A stretch of 64,000 nucleotides of DNA from JACKJP01 sp050249695 (GTDB lineage Bacteria; Pseudomonadota; Alphaproteobacteria; Rhizobiales; Tepidamorphaceae). The stretch's first letter is position 1; every line of letters begins with the position of its first letter. A program made the translations under genes and the position numbers. Positions 20,259 through 28,551 of the stretch are shown here, piece by piece. The stretch covers positions 124,001 through 188,000 of the forward strand of contig JBFWQA010000003.1 of assembly GCA_050249695.1 (NCBI GenBank), given 5' to 3'. Below the pieces are notes generated by a model, which had not been told where the DNA came from, ran no database searches, and worked only from the letters and a program-made list of their open reading frames with translations.

Positions 20259-20294
20259 TGCACGGATCGGTGCATATGGCAACTTTGCGTTGCC
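20259..20294. promoter_or_regulatory. Two adjacent inverted repeats between the Lrp-type gene and trxB
   Basis: TGCACGGATCGGTGCA (20259-20274, palindromic at 14 of 16 positions) is followed after three bases by GGCAAC-TTTGC-GTTGCC (20278-20294, perfect 6-bp arms). Their position in the divergent gap suits a regulator binding site, most simply the Lrp-type protein itself. Binding is inferred. Confidence 0.45.
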
Positions 20295-20436
20295 TGCTTG
20301 ACATCTTCGTGCGCAACAACGACTTCAACGTACCCGCGGGACGGTCGATTGCTCACAGCGTCGTCATGCGGAGAGCTTGATGTACATTGATCTCGCCCCC
20401 TATTCTGCGGATGAACAGGAAGAAAGCTGGAAGACC

Positions 20437-21396
20437 ATGACGACGAAGCACCACAGGTTGGTCATTATCGGCTCCGGGCCGGCCGGATACACGGCCGCGA
20501 TCTATGCCGCGCGCGCGATGCTCGAACCGGTGATGATCCAGGGGCTCGAGGTCGGCGGCCAGCTCACCATCACGACGGACGTCGAGAACTATCCCGGCTT
20601 TGCCGAGGCCATTCAGGGCCCGTGGCTGATGGAGCAGATGCAGGCGCAGGCCGAACATGTCGGCACCAGACTGGTACGTGACCATGTTGTCTCGGTCGAT
20701 TTCAAGCAGCGGCCCTTCCGCCTGACCTGCGACAGCGGCGACGTCTATCTCGCCGACAGCGTGATCATCGCCACAGGCGCGCAGGCGCGCTGGCTCGGCC
20801 TGCCGTCCGAAGACAAATTCAAGGGCTTCGGCGTCTCCGCCTGCGCCACCTGCGACGGTTTTTTCTACCGCAATCGCAAGGTGATCGTCGTCGGCGGCGG
20901 CAATACCGCTGTCGAGGAAGCATTGTTCCTGACCAATTTCGCAAGCGAGGTGACGGTCGTCCACCGCCGCGACGAGTTCCGCGCCGAGCGCATCCTGCAG
21001 AACCGGCTGTTCGCCAACCCAAAGGTCAAGGTGATCTGGGACAGCGAACTGGCGGAGGTCACCGGGTCTGAAAGCCCGCTCGGCGTTACCGGCGCGAAGC
21101 TGCGCAACGTCAAAACCGGAGAGATGACCGAACTTGCCGTCGACGGCGTCTTCGTCGCGATCGGCCACGCGCCCGCGACTTCGGCTTTCGCGGGACAGGT
21201 GGATATCCGTCCCAACGGCTATATCGTCACCGAACCGGGTACGGCGAATACGTCGGTGCCCGGCGTGTTCGCGGCGGGCGATGTGACGGATGAAACCTAC
21301 AGGCAGGCGGTAACGGCCGCCGGCATGGGCTGCATGGCCGCTCTCGACGCGGAGCGATTCCTCGCCCATGCTGCGACGAGAGAAGCAGCCGAGTAG
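20437..21396 (+). CDS. trxB: Thioredoxin-disulfide reductase
   Basis: FAD/NADPH flavoprotein reducing thioredoxin. 319 residues with the FAD-binding GSGPAGYTAAIYAAR near the N-terminus, the redox-active Cys136-Ala-Thr-Cys139, the NADPH-binding GGGNTAVEEALFL and the C-terminal FAD motif GVFAAGDVTDETYRQAVTAAG. The start at 20437 (MTTKHHRLVIIG) fits the family; an upstream in-frame ATG would add 20 residues. It lies directly ahead of lsrB, an arrangement conserved in rhizobia. Confidence 0.97.
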   Translation: MTTKHHRLVIIGSGPAGYTAAIYAARAMLEPVMIQGLEVGGQLTITTDVENYPGFAEAIQGPWLMEQMQAQAEHVGTRLVRDHVVSVDFKQRPFRLTCDSGDVYLADSVIIATGAQARWLGLPSEDKFKGFGVSACATCDGFFYRNRKVIVVGGGNTAVEEALFLTNFASEVTVVHRRDEFRAERILQNRLFANPKVKVIWDSELAEVTGSESPLGVTGAKLRNVKTGEMTELAVDGVFVAIGHAPATSAFAGQVDIRPNGYIVTEPGTANTSVPGVFAAGDVTDETYRQAVTAAGMGCMAALDAERFLAHAATREAAE

Positions 21397-21402
21397 GCTG
21401 CC

Positions 21403-21429
21403 CTGCCGGCGTCGAACCGGCAGATTTCT
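21403..21429 (+). terminator. Hairpin between trxB and lsrB
   Basis: CTGCCGG, seven-base loop, CCGGCAG, then ATTTCTG. It is a perfect 7-bp stem with a poor T-run right after the trxB stop. It is likely a weak or partial terminator letting some transcription continue into lsrB. Confidence 0.5.
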
Positions 21430-21468
21430 GCGAATGACTTGCTATTTCAGCTGCAGCGGGGGGCAGCA

Positions 21469-22365
21469 ATGGATCTCGACTGGGATAAACTGAGAATCTT
21501 CCATGCGGCCGCCGATGCGGGCAGCTTCACCCATGCCGGCGAAACCCTTGGCCTCAGCCAGTCCGCCGTCAGCCGACAGGTCAGCGCGCTCGAGCAGGAA
21601 TTGCGGACCCCGCTGTTCCACCGCCATGCCCGGGGCCTCATTCTGACCGAACAGGGCGAGATGCTCTACCGGACCGCGCATCAGGTTCATATGCAGCTTG
21701 AAAGCGTCACCACGCGCCTTTCCGATTCGCGCGACCGGCCGCATGGCGATCTCAAGATCACCACGACGCTCGGCCTCGGCATCAGCTGGCTGACACCCCG
21801 GATCAAGGAATTCATGGATCTTTATCCGGAGATCAACGTCCAGATCATTCTCAAGGACGAGGAACTCGACCTCTCCATGCGCGAAGCCGATGTCGCCATC
21901 CGTTTGCGTCAGCCGGTTCAGCCCGATCTGATCCAGCGACGGCTTTTCACCGTTCACTTCCATGCTTACGCTTCGGGAAGCTATCTGAAGGAACACGGCG
22001 CGCCGGCCGATATCAGCGAGTTGGAAAACCATGCGATACTCAGCTTCGGCACCCCCGCGCCCTCCTATCTGAGGGACGTCAACTGGCTGCTGAAAGTGGG
22101 TCGCGAGGAAGGCGAGCCGCGGCGCTCGGCCCTGCGCATCAACTCGATCCACGCGCTCAAGCGCGCAGTTCAGGCCGGCGCCGGAATCGCGGTGCTGCCC
22201 GACTATCTGATCGACGCCAGTTCCGGCCTTGTCCGCATCCATATGAGCGAGGATCTGCCGTCCTTCGACAGCTTCCTCGTCTATGCGGGAGAAATGAAGG
22301 ACACGGCCAGATTGCGCGTCTTTCGCGACTTTATCGTCGCCAAGGCCAAGAGCTGGGCCTTCTGA
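21469..22365 (+). CDS. lsrB: LysR-family regulator LsrB/VtlR
   Basis: 298-residue LysR-type regulator: N-terminal HTH (about 5-62, IFHAAADAGSFTHAGETLGLSQSAVSRQVSALEQEL) and a C-terminal effector domain (90-295). Its position directly after trxB is that of LsrB in Sinorhizobium and Agrobacterium (VtlR in Brucella), which controls redox, envelope and host-interaction genes and activates AbcR small RNAs. The ATG at 21469 gives the canonical MDLDWDKLRIFH start. A small-RNA-like locus with a LysR-type inverted repeat follows immediately. The orthology call rests on context and general similarity. Confidence 0.88.
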   Translation: MDLDWDKLRIFHAAADAGSFTHAGETLGLSQSAVSRQVSALEQELRTPLFHRHARGLILTEQGEMLYRTAHQVHMQLESVTTRLSDSRDRPHGDLKITTTLGLGISWLTPRIKEFMDLYPEINVQIILKDEELDLSMREADVAIRLRQPVQPDLIQRRLFTVHFHAYASGSYLKEHGAPADISELENHAILSFGTPAPSYLRDVNWLLKVGREEGEPRRSALRINSIHALKRAVQAGAGIAVLPDYLIDASSGLVRIHMSEDLPSFDSFLVYAGEMKDTARLRVFRDFIVAKAKSWAF

Positions 22366-22440
22366 TTGCGCGGTGTAAACCGATCGAATGCCCTGCCTAG
22401 ACTGCACGCATGCGATAGGCGCATAGCTAATATGCAGTTT

Positions 22441-22453
22441 GTTGCATTGCAAC
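22441..22453. promoter_or_regulatory. LysR-type binding box upstream of the sRNA candidate
   Basis: GTTGCA-T-TGCAAC is a perfect 13-base inverted repeat with the T-N11-A form of LysR boxes. It is centred about 45-50 bases before the estimated sRNA start, where a LysR activator normally contacts RNA polymerase. LsrB encoded next door is the natural candidate. Confidence 0.6.
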
Positions 22454-22489
22454 ATCGGGGCAAGTCATAAATATTGCTTACATACAGTT

Positions 22490-22630
22490 GAACACCTTGA
22501 TCGTTAACCTCCTCCCGACGAGCAAGCGAGTGGCAACTGTCCCCTCTGGGCACCGGTTTGGGCATCCCCCGCTTCAAACCGGTGATCTAATCAGCCGGAT
22601 CGTCCCCTGCAATCCGGCTTTTTCTTTTTC
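22490..22630 (+). ncRNA. AbcR-like trans-acting small RNA candidate
   Basis: No gene fits this gap after lsrB, but an RNA does. Near the 5' end an unpaired CCTCCTCCC (22508-22516) is complementary to Shine-Dalgarno sequences. Next comes a perfect 10-bp stem CACCGGTTTG/CAAACCGGTG (22551-22560 and 22575-22584) with a C-rich loop. A terminator stem AGCCGGAT/ATCCGGCT (22593-22600 and 22612-22619) with a CCCC loop ends in a T-rich tail. In Agrobacterium the Hfq-binding AbcR sRNAs lie beside the lsrB homologue and block ABC-transporter mRNAs through C/U-rich loops. The CCUCCUCCC motif also recalls the CcsR/cuckoo sRNAs. The 5' end is estimated. Confidence 0.7.
22593..22630 (+). terminator. Intrinsic terminator of the sRNA candidate
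   Basis: Perfect 8-bp stem AGCCGGAT / ATCCGGCT with an 11-base loop, followed by TTTTCTTTTTC. Strong T-run and an orphan position (44 bases before the convergent stop of the EF-G-like gene) support an independent transcript ending here. Confidence 0.8.
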
Positions 22631-22673
22631 AGATCGGTGGATCGCGCCGGCGGATCACCGCCGGCGTGCTGCC

Positions 22674-24734
22674 TCAGGCGGCGCGCGCGCCCTGCGATTC
22701 AATCGCCTGATCGGCGAGCCGTCCCGACAACTCGGCAAGATGGTCGAAACGAGCGACATAGGTCCCGACGCCGGCTGTCGCCGAGCGCAATTCGACAATC
22801 AGATCGGCAAGTTCCGCTTGCGGAATGCGGGCCGACACCGTGTCCCACCCTGGCCAGCCCGGCCGGGCGTCGAATCCGAGAATTTGCCCGCGCCGCGACG
22901 CGACGATCCCGTTGACCGCGGCCGTCGCGTCGTTCGGCACGCTGATATCGACATGCATGACCGGTTCCAGCAGCACGGGCGAGCAGTCGGGCATGGCTTC
23001 CTTCATAGCCAGGATCGCGGCCATCCTGAACGCCATGTCGTTGCTGTCCACGCTGTGATAACTGCCGTCGGTCAGGGCGACGCCGACATCGACCACGGGA
23101 AAGCCGAGGGGACCGTGATTGAGATAGTCGCGGATACCCTGTTCCACGGCGGAGAAATACTGCTTCGGCACCACTCCGCCGGATATCTTCTCGGTGAAGC
23201 GGAAGCCTTCGCCGCGCGCAAGCGGCGCGATGTCGAGAACGACGTCGCCGAACTGGCCATGCCCGCCGGACTGCTTCTTGTGGCGGCCGCGTTGTGTCTT
23301 GCCCCGGCGTATCGTCTCGCGATAGCCGATGCGCGTCCTCGCGGTCTCCAGCGCGATGCCGTATTTCCCGGTCAGTCGCTCGCATGCGACGCGCAGATGC
23401 ATTTCGCCCTGTCCGGCGAGCACCATGGCGCCGCTATCGGCATCGTGGACAAGCGACAGCGACGGATCCTCATCGATGACCTTGGAAAGCGCCGAGGAGA
23501 GACGCACCTCATCCTTGCGCGCGCCGGCGCGCACGGTCTGGCTGAAGACGGCCGGCGGCGCTGCGACCGCACTCAGGTCTGAAACGCCCTTGGCGGCCCC
23601 GATAGTCTGCCCGGTCGCGAAGGGATCGAGCCGACCGAGCGCGACAAGATCGCCGGTTTCCGCCACATCCACCTTTCGCGCTTCCTGGCCGAGCATGGTG
23701 AAGACACCGCCGACGCGCGCTTCGGCCCCCTCGGCATTGTAGAGCGTATCGCCTTCCGCGATGCGGCCGGCGAGAACGCGCGCCAGCGAAAGCTTGCCGC
23801 CATGCGGCGTATGGATCGTCTTGACGATCTGCGCCAGCGTCTGGCTGTCGGCCGCGCCGAGACGCGCGGCCGCGTCGGCGACCAGCGGAGTTTCGTGGCG
23901 CACCGCCTTGAGCAATCGCAGGATGCCGTTGCCGTTCTCCGCGGCGCCGATGAAGACGGGGACGATCAAGCCCTCGCGCATCTCGCGGGAAAGATCCGCG
24001 AAAACCTCTTCGCGAGGCGGTTCGATATCCTCCAGCAGCTCTTCCATCAGATGGTCGTCATAGTCGGCCAACCGCTCCAGCATGGAAAAGCGCGCCTCCG
24101 TCTCGCGCGCCTTCTCCGCATCGCCGAGGTCGATCACCTGGCTTTCGGCGTGCGGCCGGTAGATATGGGCGCGCTCGCGCGCAAGGTCGATGAAGCCCGT
24201 TGCGACACCATTCTCCCGGATCGGAATCTGACGCAGCAGCAGCGGCACCGATGATGCCCGCTGCAGGACTTTCAGCATCTCGCGCACGCTTCCGTGCGTC
24301 TTGTCGATCTTGTTGAGGAACATGATGTGCGGGAGACCCGCATCCTCGATCTCGCGAAGGATCAGCTGCAGCGCGGGAATCTTCTTCTCGTCCGCCTCGC
24401 ACACCACGATCGCGAGGTCGCAGGCAGGAAGCACGTTGCGCATCTCATGCAGGAATTCGACCGAACCCGGGCAGTCGACGAACGTGTAGCGGTCCCCCAT
24501 GAAATCGCAGGTTGCGGCGTTCAGTTCGACGCTCATCGCATGCGCACGGGCCTCGGGAGCGGCATCGCCTACCGTATTGCCGTCGGCGACCCGGCCCTGG
24601 CGCGAGATGGCGCCCGTTCGCGCGAGAATGGCCTCCAAAAGCGTTGTCTTGCCGCTCTGATAGGGCCCTACCAGAGCAATGGCGCGGGTCGCCCCGCCGG
24701 CTCTCGCACCAGATTGCGCTCCAATGGCATTCAT
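22674..24734 (-). CDS. Elongation factor G-like GTPase with divergent catalytic motifs
   Basis: 686 residues with the five-domain layout of EF-G. The GTP-binding domain has G1 GPYQSGKT (residues 23-30), G3 DCPGS (87-91) and G4 NKID, and the C-terminal half contains a domain-IV/V region (SGGVVPKQYFSAVEQGI...). It is not the housekeeping EF-G: the switch-I RGITI segment is missing (RAHAMS instead) and the catalytic His of DTPGH is Ser91. Such EF-G-like proteins are widespread in alphaproteobacteria without a firmly known role. The ATG at 24734 follows GGGAGCGGAAG. It stands alone, converging on the sRNA locus. Confidence 0.88.
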   Translation of the reverse strand: MNAIGAQSGARAGGATRAIALVGPYQSGKTTLLEAILARTGAISRQGRVADGNTVGDAAPEARAHAMSVELNAATCDFMGDRYTFVDCPGSVEFLHEMRNVLPACDLAIVVCEADEKKIPALQLILREIEDAGLPHIMFLNKIDKTHGSVREMLKVLQRASSVPLLLRQIPIRENGVATGFIDLARERAHIYRPHAESQVIDLGDAEKARETEARFSMLERLADYDDHLMEELLEDIEPPREEVFADLSREMREGLIVPVFIGAAENGNGILRLLKAVRHETPLVADAAARLGAADSQTLAQIVKTIHTPHGGKLSLARVLAGRIAEGDTLYNAEGAEARVGGVFTMLGQEARKVDVAETGDLVALGRLDPFATGQTIGAAKGVSDLSAVAAPPAVFSQTVRAGARKDEVRLSSALSKVIDEDPSLSLVHDADSGAMVLAGQGEMHLRVACERLTGKYGIALETARTRIGYRETIRRGKTQRGRHKKQSGGHGQFGDVVLDIAPLARGEGFRFTEKISGGVVPKQYFSAVEQGIRDYLNHGPLGFPVVDVGVALTDGSYHSVDSNDMAFRMAAILAMKEAMPDCSPVLLEPVMHVDISVPNDATAAVNGIVASRRGQILGFDARPGWPGWDTVSARIPQAELADLIVELRSATAGVGTYVARFDHLAELSGRLADQAIESQGARAA

Positions 24735-24880
24735 CTTCCGCTCCCTTGCTTGTCGATGACGATCTACAAAATGCGCTTCCTCTACCTGTCCCGGCCGGAG
24801 GCTGGCCCCCTTCGGGATTTCGTTGCCGTTCGCCCCGGATCGTCTCAACAGAACCCGACATTGGCAAGACCGACAGCAGA

Positions 24881-24912
24881 AAGCCCGCCGCGACTTTCGT
24901 CGCGGCGGGCTT
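24881..24912 (-). terminator. Strong hairpin downstream of the aspartate aminotransferase
   Basis: AAGCCCGCCGCGAC, four-base loop, GTCGCGGCGGGCTT: a perfect 14-bp stem 24 bases past the aminotransferase stop on the minus strand. The trailing T-run is short, but the stem is very stable. Confidence 0.75.
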
Positions 24913-24935
24913 CTATCTATTGATAAGTCAGCTGC

Positions 24936-26138
24936 TTAGCGAAGCGATGCGCAGAACCGCTGTATCCGTTCGCAGGCTTCCTCAAGCGCCTGGGTTGCGG
25001 TCGCGTAGGAAATCCGGAAGTTGGGCCCGAGCCCGAAAGCCGACCCTTGCACGACCGCGACCCCCTGCTCCTCGAGCAGGGCGGTGACGAAATCCTCGTC
25101 CGTCTCAAGCTTCACGCCGCCGGCCGAAGTCCGGCCGATCACACCTTCGCAGGACGGATAGACATAGAAGGCCCCTTCCGGCACCGGACAGGAAATGCCG
25201 CGCGCCTGATTGAGCATCGACACGACCAGATCGCGCCGCTGCTTGAACACCTTGTTGTTGGCGGCGATGAAATCCTGCGGCCCGTTCAGCGCCTCGACAG
25301 CGGCATATTGCGATATCGAACAGGGGTTGGAGGTCGACTGCGACTGCAGCTTGGCCATCGCCTTGATCAGCGGCACCGGCCCCGCCCCGTAGCCGATGCG
25401 CCAGCCGGTCATGCAATAGGCCTTGGACACGCCGTTCATCGTCAGCGTGCGCTCGTAGAGATCGGGTGCGACCTGGGCGATCGTGGTGAACTCGAAATCG
25501 TCATAGACGAGATGCTCGTACATGTCGTCCGTCAGGATCCAGACATGGGGATGCCGGCGCAGCACTTCGGCGAGCCCCTCGATCTCGGCGCGCGTATAGG
25601 CCGCACCGGACGGATTGGACGGCGAATTGAGGATCAGCCATTTGGTTTTCGGCGTGATCGCCTTTTCGAGCGCCGCGGGCGCCAGCTTGAAGCCGTTCGC
25701 CTGCGCCGTCGGGATGGCGACCGGCTCGCCGCCGCCGAGCAGCACGATATCGGGATAGCTCACCCAGTAGGGCGCCGGGATCAGCACCTCGTCGCCGGGG
25801 TTGAGCGTCGCCAGCAGCGCGTTGTAGAGCACCTGCTTGCCGCCGGTGCCGACACTGATCTGCGCGGCGTCATAGGTCAGCCCGTTCTCGCGCTTGAACT
25901 TGGAGGCGATGGCCGCCTTCAGTTCGGGGATGCCGTCGACGGCCGTATATTTCGTCTGCCCGTCGCGGATCGCCTTGATCGCAGCTTCCTTGATATTGTC
26001 GGGCGTATCGAAATCCGGCTCTCCGGCGCCGAGACCGATCACGTCGCGGCCGGCTGCTTTCAGTTCGCGGGCCTTGTTCGTCACCGCGATGGTGGCTGAC
26101 GGCTGCACGCGGTCGAGCGAAGCGGCGAGGAAACCCAT
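24936..26138 (-). CDS. Aspartate/aromatic aminotransferase, class I fold
   Basis: PLP enzyme of 400 residues, the usual length of the AspC/AatA subgroup Ib, transferring the amino group of aspartate (and possibly prephenate or aromatic acids) to 2-oxoglutarate. Visible motifs: GAGEPDFDTPDNIKEAA near residue 35, NSPSNPSGAAY near residue 170, and the PLP lysine in NGVSKAYCMTGWRIGY near residue 236. The ATG at 26138 follows GGGAGA; an upstream ATG would add 17 residues. Its own terminator follows. Confidence 0.93.
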   Translation of the reverse strand: MGFLAASLDRVQPSATIAVTNKARELKAAGRDVIGLGAGEPDFDTPDNIKEAAIKAIRDGQTKYTAVDGIPELKAAIASKFKRENGLTYDAAQISVGTGGKQVLYNALLATLNPGDEVLIPAPYWVSYPDIVLLGGGEPVAIPTAQANGFKLAPAALEKAITPKTKWLILNSPSNPSGAAYTRAEIEGLAEVLRRHPHVWILTDDMYEHLVYDDFEFTTIAQVAPDLYERTLTMNGVSKAYCMTGWRIGYGAGPVPLIKAMAKLQSQSTSNPCSISQYAAVEALNGPQDFIAANNKVFKQRRDLVVSMLNQARGISCPVPEGAFYVYPSCEGVIGRTSAGGVKLETDEDFVTALLEEQGVAVVQGSAFGLGPNFRISYATATQALEEACERIQRFCASLR

Positions 26139-26305
26139 GTGAAATCTCCCTGAGACGAGTTTGCAGAGCGGCATCGGCCGCCTCTTCACGGCGCTTCGGG
26201 TTTAGTGCCGCGCCCCCCGCGATGCAAGCCTTGTGCAGGGCCGGCGGCGTCAGTACACCATGCCGGCGGCGAAAGACCCGCCGGCCCAACCGCAACGGAA
26301 CGCAG

Positions 26306-27058
26306 ATGCCGTCAGGCAACACCACCGCCTTGGCCAGGACTCTCTTCGTCCATGTCGGCTTTCACAAGACCGGAACGACGTCGATACAGGTGTTCCTTCG
26401 GCGCAACGCCGAACTTCTGGCCGAGCTTGGCGTGCTGGTTCCGACTGCGGGTACCGTCTTCCTCAAGAGCGGGCATCACAATATCGCCTGGCAGTTGAGC
26501 GGCGATGCGTGTTACCGGCCGGATGTGAGCGGCCTTGGCGATCTTGAAGCGGAACTGGCGGCGTCCGCCCTGCCGCGCGCCGTCATCAGCTCGGAAGATT
26601 TCACCAACCTGGCGGATGCGCCCGAGGCCCGCGCAAGACTTGAGGCCGCCGCGGCGCGCGCCGGCTACGCGGTGCGCTACATCCTCTTTCACCGCGCAAT
26701 CTTCGACTACGTGCCCTCGCTTTATCTCGTCATCCGCAAGCTCGGCTATACAAGCGGCTACTTGCGCTACCTGTCCCAGATCCGCCGGACCGGCAGATAC
26801 CGGAGCGCTGACGGGCATGTTTTCTATTTCCGGGTGGAGGATTTCGCGGACGCATTCGCCGGCGCGGACCTGCACATCGTCTCCTATGACGACGTGAAGC
26901 ATGATGCGATCGGACCCTTTCTCAAGCTGATCGGCGCCGGAGACCTGCAACAACCGGTGACGGATGAAACCGATTACAACTATAATCGCACGCCAGCCCT
27001 GAAACTGGCATTCTATCGTCTTGTCGGCAAAATCGTGCTGGCCGGCGCTCGCGTCTAG
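26306..27058 (+). CDS. Sulfotransferase-like P-loop protein
   Basis: 250 residues. The N-terminal strand-loop-helix LFVHVGFHKTGTTSIQVFL (about residues 13-31) is the 5'-phosphosulfate-binding loop of PAPS-dependent sulfotransferases. A later RYILFHRAIFDYVPSLY segment resembles the 3'-phosphate region. The rest is not recognisable to me. It probably sulfates a sugar or lipid, but the substrate is unknown. The ATG at 26306 just precedes the loop. Its stop overlaps the stop of the convergent sulfotransferase gene (shared CTAG). Confidence 0.72.
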   Translation: MPSGNTTALARTLFVHVGFHKTGTTSIQVFLRRNAELLAELGVLVPTAGTVFLKSGHHNIAWQLSGDACYRPDVSGLGDLEAELAASALPRAVISSEDFTNLADAPEARARLEAAAARAGYAVRYILFHRAIFDYVPSLYLVIRKLGYTSGYLRYLSQIRRTGRYRSADGHVFYFRVEDFADAFAGADLHIVSYDDVKHDAIGPFLKLIGAGDLQQPVTDETDYNYNRTPALKLAFYRLVGKIVLAGARV

Positions 27059-28014
27059 GGTTTTGGGCGCCGCCGTCCAAGCGGCCGAAGATAGGTTTTG
27101 GCCAGCCGCACTCCGCGCGACACGCGCGCATCGACGGTTGAGGAATACCGCTTGCTGTAGTGCGCTTCGATGCCTGCCAGAAATGGCGTGGCATGTTCCA
27201 GTTCCATGCTCACGCGATCAAGCTCGCGCGATGCGCCCTCCTGTTCGCCCGCAATCGCAAGCAGACGGAATTGTTCGGCGACGGTTTCCATCCAGTCGCC
27301 GAATTCGCCGGCGACACCGAGATGCCCGTCGCCGGCGTTGTGGTGGCGTCGATCCGGCGAAAGAAACGCATCCACCGTCGGACCGGCAGCTGAATCGCCC
27401 GCGGCCAGCACCGCACCGGTCTGGGCGACGATAGTGTCGCGTACGCTCCTCCAGTCGGCCAGCAGGTCCGCATAGTCGATGAAGGCGCGGTGCAGACTCC
27501 GGGTTTCCTTCTCCGCATCGAGCATGTGCCGCAGATAGAGCAGCAACGCCTGCGGTCGGCTCATTCCGTTCCGGCGCTCCAGAGACGCGCTGACCTCGAG
27601 AGGATCGCGGGTCATCAGCACAGCCTTCATATCGAGACCGCAATCGGCACAGACCTCGCCGATGAAAGGCACGAAACGGCAGATCCGGGGATCTTTGAGG
27701 ACGACGAGTTCATCGTCGTTGAAATCCTCCCGGAAGATCCGGGCGGCCTCCCCGCGATACCAGTCGTAACGCCTAGCGCCCAGGCGGGAGGGATCGAATG
27801 GTCGCCAGTCATCCCAGTTGCTGCCCGCTTCCTTCAGCATGTCGTCGTGCAGCAACACCAGCCGAAGCGGCTCCCAATGCCCGGTGTCGTTTCCCTCGCT
27901 GGGTCCGATGAGCGTGCGCGGAAGGCCGGCGCCCAGAATGTTCAGCATCCGCGTCAGCGCGCTCGTGCCGGAGCGATGCATGCCGAGCACGGCGATGCAT
28001 GTCCGCCGATTCAT
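27055..28014 (-). CDS. Sulfotransferase-family protein
   Basis: 319 residues. It begins CIAVLGMHRSGTSALTRMLNILGA, a clear phosphosulfate-binding loop at residues 4-27, and contains a KAVLMTRDPLEVSASLERR segment resembling the 3'-phosphate-binding motif of sulfotransferases. The C-terminal third is helical. Starts at 28014, 28029 and 28068 are all in frame; 28014 keeps the family-like N-terminus and has GGCGGG upstream. It converges with a second sulfotransferase-like gene, suggesting surface-molecule sulfation in this region. Substrate unknown. Confidence 0.75.
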   Translation of the reverse strand: MNRRTCIAVLGMHRSGTSALTRMLNILGAGLPRTLIGPSEGNDTGHWEPLRLVLLHDDMLKEAGSNWDDWRPFDPSRLGARRYDWYRGEAARIFREDFNDDELVVLKDPRICRFVPFIGEVCADCGLDMKAVLMTRDPLEVSASLERRNGMSRPQALLLYLRHMLDAEKETRSLHRAFIDYADLLADWRSVRDTIVAQTGAVLAAGDSAAGPTVDAFLSPDRRHHNAGDGHLGVAGEFGDWMETVAEQFRLLAIAGEQEGASRELDRVSMELEHATPFLAGIEAHYSKRYSSTVDARVSRGVRLAKTYLRPLGRRRPKP

Positions 28015-28250
28015 CGAATTGCCCGCCATGTGCCGCCAATACCCCCCGTTGGAATCGGCAAAGACCACTCTTTAGGGGCTTTCGAGGCATCTTGGAAGCG
28101 CAGAGGAAAATCGAAGCATCCGCATAACCACCAAAATGCCACGAAAAGAGCCCCGCCCCGCCCGAATGTATCCCCGCTGGCGCCCCGTTTCATCCCGACC
28201 TTAGCCCGTGTCGAATTGTCCTTACAACACGACAGAGGGGATCAGGACAG

Positions 28251-28547
28251 ATGGGAACATGGGCTTCGGACCATATCGGTCGCATCGACAATCACAAAAA
28301 GTCGGATCGCCACGCCGCCTATCGGATAGCGGCTCTCGTATTCGCCGCCTTGGGGCTGATCGGGCTGATACTAGCTTTTGGCAATCTCGGCTCGGAACAT
28401 GGCGCGGCCGCCGCTTCGGCGCATCGCGATTTAGGCCTTGTATCGTTGGCGGGGATGTTCGCAGGTGGCGGGTGGCTCACGCGACTGATGTGGCGTGATA
28501 CCGGCGCGCGGCTCGGCCTCGATGGCAAAGCCAGGCGCAGGCGTTGA
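28251..28547 (+). CDS. Small membrane protein, unrecognised
   Basis: 98 residues with two predicted transmembrane segments (about 27-46 and 61-79) between charged ends; the C-terminus is strongly basic. An AGAGGGG/CAGGA region precedes the ATG. I recognise no family. It lies alone between the sulfotransferase gene and a convergent hypothetical gene. Confidence 0.65.
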   Translation: MGTWASDHIGRIDNHKKSDRHAAYRIAALVFAALGLIGLILAFGNLGSEHGAAAASAHRDLGLVSLAGMFAGGGWLTRLMWRDTGARLGLDGKARRRR

Positions 28548-28551
28548 AGTC

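Noticed and set aside
20298..20303. Perfect -35 hexamer TTGACA ahead of trxB
   Set aside because: No acceptable -10 lies 16-18 bases downstream (the sequence there is GACTTC), so I did not call a promoter.
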